Below, one piece after another: positions 56,902 to 64,000 of a stretch of 64,000 bases of DNA. The translations under genes and the position numbers were made by a program. The DNA comes from Paenibacillus phytorum (GTDB taxonomy: Bacteria; Bacillota; Bacilli; Paenibacillales; NBRC-103111): the NCBI RefSeq assembly GCF_013141715.1, contig NZ_WHOA01000241.1, positions 467,422 through 531,421 of the forward strand, given 5' to 3'. Within the stretch, counting starts at the first letter, position 1. Each line of letters opens with the position of its first letter. Under the pieces are notes generated by a model. That model had not been told where the DNA came from. It was given only the letters and a program-made list of their open reading frames with translations, and made no database searches.

Positions 56902-58044
56902 ATGGACTTTAGCTTGTCGGAGGAACTGGAAATGGTTCGCAGTATGGTCCGTGATTTCGCCGAAAACGAGGTGGAACCTAGTGCTGCCCTTCGAGATGAG
57001 GATGAACGGTTTGATCGGACCTTATTTGACAAAATGGGTGAGCTTGGTCTGACAGGGATTCCTTGGGATGAGAACTACGGTGGGCTTGGCTCCGATTATC
57101 TGACCTATTGTCTTGTTGTAGAGGAACTATCTCGTGTGTGCGCTTCTACAGGTATTACTCTATCGGCACATATTTCGCTTGCGGGCTGGCCCATTTATAC
57201 CTTTGGAACGGAGGAGCAGAAGATAAGGTTTCTACGTCCCATGGCAGAAGGGAAGAAGCTTGGGGCATACGGTCTTACAGAGATTGCCTCAGGCTCCGAT
57301 GCTAGTTCCATGGGAACAACGGCCATACGAGATGGAGATCACTATATATTAAACGGCTCCAAAAAATTCATTATCAATGCAGGTGCTGCGGAAATTTATA
57401 TCGTGTTCGCTTTGACAGACACTTCGCAAAAGCACAAAGGCTGCAGCGCATTTATCGTAGAGAAAGACACACCCGGATTTACGTTTGGCAAAAAGGAAAG
57501 AAAATTGGGCATTCGCTCATCGCCGACGACGGAGATATGCTTTGACAACTGCCGCATACCTATAGAGAACCTACTCGGAAGTGAAGGAGAAGGGTTTAAA
57601 ATCGCCAAGCGCACTCTTGACGGCGGCAGGATTGGAATTGCAGCTCAGGCGGTAGGAATCGCCCAAGGAGCACTGGATGTCTCGTTGGCCTATGCAAAAG
57701 AACGCAAGCAGTTTGGTAAGCCGATTGCGCAGCAGCAGGCGATTGGTTTTAAGCTGGCGAATATGGCAACTAAAATCGAGGCGACCAGATTGCTGACGTA
57801 TCAAGCCGCTTGGCGAGAAAGTCAGGGGTTATCGTACGGCAAGGAATCTGCTTATGCCAAGCTTTTTGCTGGAGACACGGCCATGGAGGTGACTGTGGAA
57901 GCTGTTCAAATCTTCGGGGGATATGGCTATACGAAAGCCTTTCCCGTTGAACGTTATATGCGCGATGCTAAGATCGCGCAAATCTATGGAGGGACGAACG
58001 AAATCCAGCGAGAGATTATTTCTCGAAGCCTTCTGGCAGATTGA
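56902..58044 (+). CDS. Acyl-CoA dehydrogenase 2, lacking the canonical catalytic Glu
   Basis: A 380-residue paralogue of the protein at 52090, aligned without gaps by eye. FAD and substrate motifs are in good order (GLTEIASGSDASSM, LGIRSSPTTEICFDNCRIP, KERKQFGKPIAQQQ, FGGYGYTKAFPVERY). The catalytic base position, however, is Gly363 (QIYGGTNEIQR) where the paralogue has Glu363. The alternative base site used by isovaleryl-CoA dehydrogenase (ERLVLA) is GRIGIA here, so no Glu is there either. ATG 56902 follows AAGAGGAGG. It directly precedes icmF. Confidence 0.88.
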   Translation: MDFSLSEELEMVRSMVRDFAENEVEPSAALRDEDERFDRTLFDKMGELGLTGIPWDENYGGLGSDYLTYCLVVEELSRVCASTGITLSAHISLAGWPIYTFGTEEQKIRFLRPMAEGKKLGAYGLTEIASGSDASSMGTTAIRDGDHYILNGSKKFIINAGAAEIYIVFALTDTSQKHKGCSAFIVEKDTPGFTFGKKERKLGIRSSPTTEICFDNCRIPIENLLGSEGEGFKIAKRTLDGGRIGIAAQAVGIAQGALDVSLAYAKERKQFGKPIAQQQAIGFKLANMATKIEATRLLTYQAAWRESQGLSYGKESAYAKLFAGDTAMEVTVEAVQIFGGYGYTKAFPVERYMRDAKIAQIYGGTNEIQREIISRSLLAD

Positions 58045-58060
58045 GGAGGGAGGTGCAGCC

Positions 58061-61000
58061 GTGTCAACTGTGGGTTCGGAAACCAACTATCGTGCGAAGC
58101 ATAAGGTGAGATTCGTAACGGCTTCGGCTTTATTCGACGGCCACGATGTGTCCATTACGATTATGCGGCGAATACTTCAAGCCAGTGGAGCGGAGGTCAT
58201 TCATCTAGGGCATAACCGATCCGTTAGGGAGATTGTGCAAGCAGCTATTCAAGAGGACGTACAGGGAATTGCCGTTTCATCCTATCAAGGCGGGCACGTC
58301 GAGTACTTTACTTATATGATTGATTTATTACGGGAAAAAGGGGCGTCCGAGATCAAAGTCTTCGGCGGCGGAGGGGGCGTGATCCTTTCTTCCGAAATCA
58401 AAATGCTTCATGACTATGGTGTTACTCGCCTATTTTCGCCTGACGATGGAAGGGAGCTTGGCTTGCAAGGAATGATTAACTTTATGATGAAGGAGTGTGA
58501 TTTTAGTACGGTTTCTGGCTATGCCCAAGGTTACGAAGTAGGCGAAGTAGGGCAAATCAATGATCATAGGTCGATAGCCCGCTTCATTACAGCTGCCGAA
58601 CTAGTTTGTGAAAGCAGGGAATTGAAATCGGAGATAGAGACATTAAATAAACAGTCGATTGGGGCCACATGTCCGGTTGTTGGCATCACAGGCACTGGCG
58701 GAGCGGGGAAAAGCTCCCTAACCGATGAATTAGTCCAGCGTTTCCTGCGTCAGTACCCGGATAAAACCATCGCCATCCTATCGGTCGATCCAACCAAGCA
58801 GCGAAGCGGCGGCGCTTTGCTTGGGGATCGCATCCGCATGAATGCTGTTCACAACGACCGCGTGTATATGCGGAGTATGGCAACACGGGGATCGGGCAAT
58901 GAGCTGTCCCTTGCAATCGCTCCTGCAGTTGCCATCTTGAAGGCGGCCAGCTTTGATCTCGTTTTGGTGGAAACCAGTGGAATTGGTCAAGGTGATCATC
59001 AGATCACCGAAGTAGCCGATGTCTCGCTCTATGTGATGACAAGCGAATTCGGCGCGCCTTCGCAATTAGAGAAGATTGATATGCTTGATTACGCAGACCT
59101 AATCGCGATTAATAAATTCGACCGCAGAGGCTCTGCGGATGCACTTCGGGATGTGAAGAAGCAAGTTCAGAGAAATCATGGTTTATTTGATTTGAATTTT
59201 GAATCCATGCCTGTCTATGGAACGATGGCTAGTCAATTTAACGATGCTGGCGTGGATACATTATTCCGTGCACTCATCGATACCTTGAATCGAAAATGTG
59301 CTTTGCAGTGGCCTATTCAGGGCTTTTCATCTGGTCATGCGCCCAAGACACATGTCATCATACCAGCTGACCGTACACAGTATTTAGGAGAAATCGCGAA
59401 TACGGTACGGGCGTATCATGCGTACGCAGAAAGGGAAGCCGAGCTGGCGACTACTTGCTACCGAATTGAAGGGGCGATTTCAGCCCTACAGCAGGAGATT
59501 GGAGCGGACGAAAGTATATCTGTCCTGCAAACACTTAAGATGAATCTAGAGACGCGTATGCAAAAAGAAACTCGACATCTACTTGCCCAGTGGCCGGAGC
59601 TGCAAAGAAAATACACAGGCAAAACCTTTACTACCCGAGTACGGGATAAAGAATGCGTGACAGAGCTAACAACTTCAAGCTTGTCAGGGTTGGACATCCC
59701 GAAGGTGAGCCTGCCCAAATACCGTGATGCAGGAGATCTCATTCGCTGGATGTACCGTGAAAATGTGCCGGGGGAATTTCCCTTTACATCAGGAGTTTTT
59801 CCTTTCAAACGAACAGCTGAGGATCCCAAACGACAGTTTGCAGGCGAAGGGACGCCGGAACGCACCAATCTACGATTTCATTATTTGTCGCAGAATGATC
59901 AAGCCAAGCGTCTCAGTACGGCTTTCGACTCCGTCACATTGTATGGGGAGGATCCTGATGAGCGGCAGGATATTTACGGCAAGATCGGTGAGAGCGGGGT
60001 TAGTGTCTGTTCACTAGACGACATGAAAAAGCTGTATGCCGGGTTCGATCTATGCGATCCGTTGACTTCGGTTTCAATGACGATTAACGGTCCTGCTCCG
60101 ATACTTCTCGCAATGTACATGAACACGGCGATCGATTTCCAGATCGAACGCTTCTCCCGGGAGCAGGGTAGACGACCAACTGGAGTGGAAGCGAACCAGA
60201 TTCGCGGGCAGACGCTGAGATCGGTGAGGGGGACAGTACAGGCTGACATTTTGAAGGAGGATCAGGGGCAGAATACGTGCATTTTTTCCACAGAGTTCGC
60301 ACTTCGGATGATGGGCGATATTCAGCAATATTTTATCGATCATGAAGTACGTAATTATTACTCGGTTTCTATTTCGGGCTATCACATTGCCGAGGCAGGG
60401 GCGAATCCGATTTCACAGCTCGCTTTTACACTAGCTAACGGATTTACTTATGTTGAGTATTATTTGGCTAGAGGCATGCCGATTGATGATTTCGCTCCGA
60501 ATCTGTCTTTCTTTTTCAGCAATGGGCTTGATCCGGAATATACGGTGATTGGACGAGTGGCGCGCCGAATTTGGGCTACGGTTATGAAGAACAAATACAA
60601 CGCTAATGAACGCAGCCAAAAGCTGAAATATCATATCCAAACGTCGGGGCGATCTCTGCATGCGCAGGAAATTGATTTTAATGATATCCGAACCACGCTG
60701 CAAGCACTGATGGCCCTTCTTGATAACTGCAACTCGCTGCATACAAATTCATATGACGAGGCTATTACAACACCAACGGAGGAATCTGTACGTCGAGCAA
60801 TGGCTATTCAATTGATCATCACGAAGGAGCTTGGTTTTGTTAAAAACGAAAACATGCTGCAGGGCTCATTTATCATCGAGGAATTGACCGATTTGGTTGA
60901 GGAGGCTGTGCTGCAGGAGTTAGAACGAATTAGTGAAAGGGGCGGTGTACTCGGAGCAATGGAGTCTCAGTATCAAAGGGGTAAAATCCAGAATGAATCG

Positions 61001-61330
61001 ATGCTGTATGAAATGAAAAAACATCATGGCGAGCTGCCCATTATTGGCGTGAATACGTTCCTTCATCCCAATCCTTCCAAAGATGAGGACATGAATATCC
61101 CGCTAGCTCGCGCAACGTCGAAAGAAAAGGAACAGCAAATTACGAATCTCAGGGAATTTCTATCGAGGCACCAAGCAGAATCACCCGAGGCTTTAGCAAA
61201 ACTGCAGCAAATTGCGCTTGATGGCGGCAACATTTTTGCCGAATTGATGGAAACGGTCAAGACAGCAAGCTTGGGGCAAATTACTCACGCGCTTTATCAG
61301 GTAGGCGGGCAATATCGCAGAAATATGTAG
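58061..61330 (+). CDS. icmF: Fused isobutyryl-CoA mutase (IcmF), adenosylcobalamin-dependent
   Basis: A 1089-residue fusion in the IcmF order. Residues about 15-150 are the B12-binding domain with base-off ligand His28 in LFDGHDVSI and SSYQGGH. Residues about 205-470 are a MeaB-like G-protein chaperone with Walker A GITGTGGAGKSS (Lys217) and NKFD. Residues about 530-1080 form the mutase barrel (FPFTSGVFPFKR, RLSTAFDSVTLYG, SVSMTINGPAP, SISGYHIAEAGANP). IcmF interconverts isobutyryl- and n-butyryl-CoA, and can act on isovaleryl/pivalyl-CoA. Start is GTG 58061 after GGAGGGAGGTG. No cobalamin riboswitch is seen. It lies between an acyl-CoA dehydrogenase and bkd genes. Confidence 0.93.
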   Translation: MSTVGSETNYRAKHKVRFVTASALFDGHDVSITIMRRILQASGAEVIHLGHNRSVREIVQAAIQEDVQGIAVSSYQGGHVEYFTYMIDLLREKGASEIKVFGGGGGVILSSEIKMLHDYGVTRLFSPDDGRELGLQGMINFMMKECDFSTVSGYAQGYEVGEVGQINDHRSIARFITAAELVCESRELKSEIETLNKQSIGATCPVVGITGTGGAGKSSLTDELVQRFLRQYPDKTIAILSVDPTKQRSGGALLGDRIRMNAVHNDRVYMRSMATRGSGNELSLAIAPAVAILKAASFDLVLVETSGIGQGDHQITEVADVSLYVMTSEFGAPSQLEKIDMLDYADLIAINKFDRRGSADALRDVKKQVQRNHGLFDLNFESMPVYGTMASQFNDAGVDTLFRALIDTLNRKCALQWPIQGFSSGHAPKTHVIIPADRTQYLGEIANTVRAYHAYAEREAELATTCYRIEGAISALQQEIGADESISVLQTLKMNLETRMQKETRHLLAQWPELQRKYTGKTFTTRVRDKECVTELTTSSLSGLDIPKVSLPKYRDAGDLIRWMYRENVPGEFPFTSGVFPFKRTAEDPKRQFAGEGTPERTNLRFHYLSQNDQAKRLSTAFDSVTLYGEDPDERQDIYGKIGESGVSVCSLDDMKKLYAGFDLCDPLTSVSMTINGPAPILLAMYMNTAIDFQIERFSREQGRRPTGVEANQIRGQTLRSVRGTVQADILKEDQGQNTCIFSTEFALRMMGDIQQYFIDHEVRNYYSVSISGYHIAEAGANPISQLAFTLANGFTYVEYYLARGMPIDDFAPNLSFFFSNGLDPEYTVIGRVARRIWATVMKNKYNANERSQKLKYHIQTSGRSLHAQEIDFNDIRTTLQALMALLDNCNSLHTNSYDEAITTPTEESVRRAMAIQLIITKELGFVKNENMLQGSFIIEELTDLVEEAVLQELERISERGGVLGAMESQYQRGKIQNESMLYEMKKHHGELPIIGVNTFLHPNPSKDEDMNIPLARATSKEKEQQITNLREFLSRHQAESPEALAKLQQIALDGGNIFAELMETVKTASLGQITHALYQVGGQYRRNM

Positions 61331-61354
61331 CATCAGGAGAGAGGAGGGGTTCCT

Positions 61355-62365
61355 ATGTCTTCTCAGCAAGTTACCAAACATCAACAGCTCGGTTTAACCG
61401 ATGAACAGGTGCTGAAGATGTATACCTTCATGCTCAAAGCAAGGAAGTTTGACGAGCGAGCTACACTTCTTCAACGGTCAGGCAAAACGGCCTTTCATAT
61501 CTCTAGTGTCGGTCAAGAAGCGACCCAGGTAGCAGCGGCGTTCGCATTAAATAAGCAGCATGACTATTTTCTGCCTTATTACAGGGACTATGCCTTTGTC
61601 CTAACGGTGGGTATGACCGTGCGTGAACTCATGCTGGCAGCTTTATTTAAAGCGGAAGACATTAACGGAGGCAGGCAAATGCCAGGGCATTTTGGCTATA
61701 AAAAGCATCATATTGTTTCTGGATCAAGTCCGGTTGCCACGCAGGCCCTACACGCTGTCGGCATCGCACTGACGGCTATGATGAGGAAGGAAGACCATGT
61801 AGCTTTCGTCAGCTTTGGCGAAGGGGCGAGCAACCAAGGGGATGTGCACGAAGCGTTCAATTTTGCCGGTGTATTCAAGCTGCCCGTTATCTTCCTATGC
61901 GAAAATAACCAGTATGCCATTTCCATTCCTGCGCATAGACAAGTGGCCGGACGTGTTGTTGATCGTGCCGCAGGCTATGGCTTCCCAGGGCAGCGTGTGG
62001 ACGGCAATGACACGCTGGAGGTGTATCGCGCGGTCAAAGAAGCGAGGGAGCGTGCCGTTCGCGGGTACGGGCCGACGTTGATTGAAGCGATGCTTTATCG
62101 GATACCGCCACATTCCACAGCGGATGACGATATGCTGTACCGGACGAAAGAAGAGGTAGAGTACCATAAGGAGCAGGACGGCTTGCAGCGTTTTCGTCGT
62201 TATTTGATCGAATGCGGCGTCATGTCAGAAGAGATCGAACAAGTGCTGAATGAGAGTGTAATTAAAGAAGTAAATGAAGCAACGAAATATGCTGAAAAAG
62301 CCCCTTATCCAGCTCCCGAGGATGTATTACGGCATGTTTATGCGGAAGATGGGGGTGATACTTAA
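61355..62365 (+). CDS. bkdAA: Branched-chain 2-oxoacid dehydrogenase E1 alpha
   Basis: A 336-residue thiamine-diphosphate enzyme subunit. The TPP/Mg motif GEGASNQGDVHEAFNFAGVFKLPVIF then CENNQYAIS is intact, preceded by GHFGYKKHHIVSGSSPVATQ and followed by the phosphorylation-loop-like YRIPPHSTADDD. It decarboxylates 2-oxoisovalerate and its homologues and hands the acyl group to the lipoyl domain of E2. RBS GAGAGGAGG. Context with icmF supports branched-chain rather than pyruvate specificity. Confidence 0.9.
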   Translation: MSSQQVTKHQQLGLTDEQVLKMYTFMLKARKFDERATLLQRSGKTAFHISSVGQEATQVAAAFALNKQHDYFLPYYRDYAFVLTVGMTVRELMLAALFKAEDINGGRQMPGHFGYKKHHIVSGSSPVATQALHAVGIALTAMMRKEDHVAFVSFGEGASNQGDVHEAFNFAGVFKLPVIFLCENNQYAISIPAHRQVAGRVVDRAAGYGFPGQRVDGNDTLEVYRAVKEARERAVRGYGPTLIEAMLYRIPPHSTADDDMLYRTKEEVEYHKEQDGLQRFRRYLIECGVMSEEIEQVLNESVIKEVNEATKYAEKAPYPAPEDVLRHVYAEDGGDT

Positions 62366-63346
62366 ATGCCAATCTTAACGTATTTGGAGGCCATTCGCCG
62401 TGCAATGATAGAAGAAATGGAACGCGATGAGCATGTTTTTGTGCTCGGAGAGGATATTGGGAAGGGCGGCGTTTTGAATGCGACGAAAGGCATGCGCGAT
62501 CGGTTCGGTGAATTGAGAGTCCTTGACACGCCTCTCTCTGAATCAGCCATTGTGGGTGTTGCGATTGGAGCGGCTATGGTCGGGATGAGGCCGATAGCGG
62601 AAATCCAGTTTGCCGATTTTATTTTCCCGGCGGCTAATCAAATCATAAGCGAGGCAGCGAAAATTCGGTATCGCTCGAATAATGACTGGCATTGTCCAAT
62701 CGTCATACGCGCACCTTACGGGGCGACAGGTGGAGGCGGATTGTATCACTCACAGTGTCCGGAATCGGTCTTTTTCGGAACTCCTGGACTCAAGATTGTT
62801 GCGCCATCTACAGCCTATGATGCCAAAGGTTTGCTGAAAGCGGCAGTGCGGGACGAGGATCCTGTCCTTTTTTTCGAACATAAGAAATGCTATCTTTCGA
62901 TATCAGATGAAGTACCTGAAGAAGATTACACCGTTCCAATTGGCAAAGCAGCCATAAGGCGCGAGGGGACGGATATCACAGTGATTGCCTACGGTTTGTC
63001 GGTACATTATGCGATTAAAGCGGCTTTCGAACTGGAGCAAGATGGAATTAGTACAGAGATATTGGATTTGCGGACGCTTCATCCACTCGATAAGTCTGCT
63101 ATTTATGAGGCGGCAGCCAAAACCGGTAAAATATTGATCGTACACGAAGATAATAAAACAGGTGGCATAGGTGCAGAAATATCGGCTTTAATAGCGGAAC
63201 ACCTGTTGTACGAATTGGATGCACCTATTATGAGATGCTGCCCTCCCGATATTCCTCCTGTTGGCATGGCGCCAACTTTAGAGAAATTTTACCTGCCGAA
63301 TGTGGACATCGTCAAAGAAGCCATGCGCCAATTAGCGGAAATCTGA
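62366..63346 (+). CDS. bkdAB: Branched-chain 2-oxoacid dehydrogenase E1 beta
   Basis: A 326-residue E1 beta subunit. Signatures: VLGEDIGKGGVLNATKGM, DTPLSESAIVGVAIGAAMVGMRPIAEIQFADFI, the conserved APYGATGGGGLYHSQCPE loop, and ILDLRTLHPLD near the C-terminus. It starts on the base after the E1 alpha stop (TAAATG), so translation is coupled; the site is AAGATGGGGGTG. It completes the E1 heterotetramer that uses TPP between the subunits. Confidence 0.92.
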   Translation: MPILTYLEAIRRAMIEEMERDEHVFVLGEDIGKGGVLNATKGMRDRFGELRVLDTPLSESAIVGVAIGAAMVGMRPIAEIQFADFIFPAANQIISEAAKIRYRSNNDWHCPIVIRAPYGATGGGGLYHSQCPESVFFGTPGLKIVAPSTAYDAKGLLKAAVRDEDPVLFFEHKKCYLSISDEVPEEDYTVPIGKAAIRREGTDITVIAYGLSVHYAIKAAFELEQDGISTEILDLRTLHPLDKSAIYEAAAKTGKILIVHEDNKTGGIGAEISALIAEHLLYELDAPIMRCCPPDIPPVGMAPTLEKFYLPNVDIVKEAMRQLAEI

Positions 63347-63358
63347 AGGAGGCTGGGT

Positions 63359-64000
63359 ATGCAGAGGAACTCTGAAAATCCCCATGCTTGGATGATGATC
63401 GAAGTGGATGTCAGTAACCTCGTCGCCTTGCGGCAAGAGTTGAAAAACGACTTTATGCGAAGAGAGGGCGTCCAGCTGTCGCTTAGCCCGTTCATATTGA
63501 AACCGATCGTGAATGCCTTGAAGGAGTTCCCCATGCTGAATTCAACCTGGCACTCGGGCAGCATTCTTCTCAAAAAAGATATTAACCTATCGATAGTTGT
63601 TGCTATTGCCGACGATACCGTCGTAACACCTGTGATTTATCATGCGGATCGTAAATCCATAGCAGGAATCACGATTGAGCTGTATGAGTTGGTCAATAGG
63701 GCGCGAAGTGGTTCCTTGCTGCCATCCGATTTAATAGAGGGTTCATTTACATTTAGTAACACCGGATCCGTAGGATCCTTGCTTTCCTGTCCAATCATTC
63801 ATAATCCGCAGGCAGCCATACTTACAATTGAGTCCATCGTACGTAAGCCCGTAGTTATTCAGGAGATGATTGCGATCCGGTCGATAGCCAACCTTTGCCT
63901 TTCCTATGATCACCGGATTGTGGACGGGTTGATTTGCAGCCGGTTCATGCAGCGGGTTAAGTATTATTTGGAACAATATGATCAAGAAACGATCATTTAT
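63359..64000 (+). CDS. bkdB: Dihydrolipoyl acyltransferase E2, catalytic domain only (runs to window edge)
   Basis: ATG 63359 follows GAAGGAGG, 12 bases after the E1 beta stop, and the frame stays open for 214 codons to the window end. The protein starts almost at once with NPHAWMMIEVDVSNLVALR, the beginning of the E2 acyltransferase core. SLSPFILKPIVNALKEFP, SNTGSVGS and the catalytic SYDHRIVDG (His185, Asp189) follow. The last residues visible (QETIIY) resemble the usual end of the family. The normal N-terminal lipoyl domain and E1/E3-binding domain are absent, and no space exists for them between E1 beta and this gene. A separate lipoyl protein would be needed. Confidence 0.85.
   Translation, partial: MQRNSENPHAWMMIEVDVSNLVALRQELKNDFMRREGVQLSLSPFILKPIVNALKEFPMLNSTWHSGSILLKKDINLSIVVAIADDTVVTPVIYHADRKSIAGITIELYELVNRARSGSLLPSDLIEGSFTFSNTGSVGSLLSCPIIHNPQAAILTIESIVRKPVVIQEMIAIRSIANLCLSYDHRIVDGLICSRFMQRVKYYLEQYDQETIIY

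Noticed and set aside
58045..58060. Cobalamin riboswitch before icmF
   Set aside because: Only 16 bases separate icmF from the preceding gene, and no B12-box-like sequence was seen at the operon start.

Overview
This window looks like chromosomal DNA of an endospore-forming Bacillota, most likely a Paenibacillus or close relative. The reasons are strong purine-rich Shine-Dalgarno sites, frequent TTG/GTG starts, Bacillales families (YkuK, YqjF, YwbE, YolD-like, XerS, Amj, RsiV-type anti-sigma factor, S-layer homology protein), moderate GC, and a perfect CcpA cre box. No rRNA, tRNA, CRISPR array, insertion sequence or prophage block was seen. All assignments come from reading the sequence and recalled family motifs; no database search was run.

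Layout. 1-4.6 kb: small hypothetical genes, a cyclic-di-GMP-I riboswitch in front of an SH3/NlpC-P60 cell-wall hydrolase, a YkuK protein, an aminoglycoside-phosphotransferase-like kinase and a Cys-rich 75-residue protein. 4.8-8.9 kb: aldo/keto reductase, XerS recombinase, a SigV/RsiV-type sigma/anti-sigma pair and a Gln-rich coiled-coil protein. 8.9-12.7 kb: a ykkC-class riboswitch with terminator controls a three-gene ABC-2 transporter; a Gln-rich tandem-repeat protein follows. 12.8-19 kb: mostly minus-strand housekeeping and accessory genes (AraC regulator, DUF3995, YqjF), YwbE, YolD-like, a second tyrosine recombinase, LD-carboxypeptidase and LysM-NlpC/P60.

19.3-34.1 kb is a catabolic locus for reductive pyrimidine breakdown. 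A NMT1/THI5-type ABC importer (ATPase, two permeases, lipoprotein) is followed by an omega-aminotransferase, an M20 carbamoylase, a nitrilase-type beta-ureidopropionase, PreT, PreA, dihydropyrimidinase and a small unknown protein. A convergent PucR-type regulator and a divergent CoA-acylating semialdehyde dehydrogenase complete it. Together they can take uracil or thymine through dihydropyrimidine, N-carbamoyl-beta-amino acid, beta-amino acid and semialdehyde to acetyl- or propionyl-CoA.

34.2-52 kb: CorA, an asymmetric heterodimeric ABC exporter with a strange linker, RpiA, DinB-like, AHSA1-like, Amj lipid II flippase, radical SAM/SPASM, a DinG/XPD-like helicase, an SgrR-like regulator, DUF4173, an SLH protein and a Tet(L)-like MFS transporter.

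52-64 kb is a cre-controlled operon joining branched-chain acyl-CoA and propionyl-CoA metabolism: acyl-CoA dehydrogenase, 2-methylcitrate synthase, 2-methylcitrate dehydratase, methylisocitrate lyase, a second acyl-CoA dehydrogenase, the fused B12-dependent mutase IcmF, and E1alpha, E1beta and E2 of a branched-chain 2-oxoacid dehydrogenase. Two oddities stand out: the E2 begins directly at its catalytic domain with no lipoyl or E1/E3-binding domain, and the second acyl-CoA dehydrogenase has Gly where its paralogue has the catalytic Glu.
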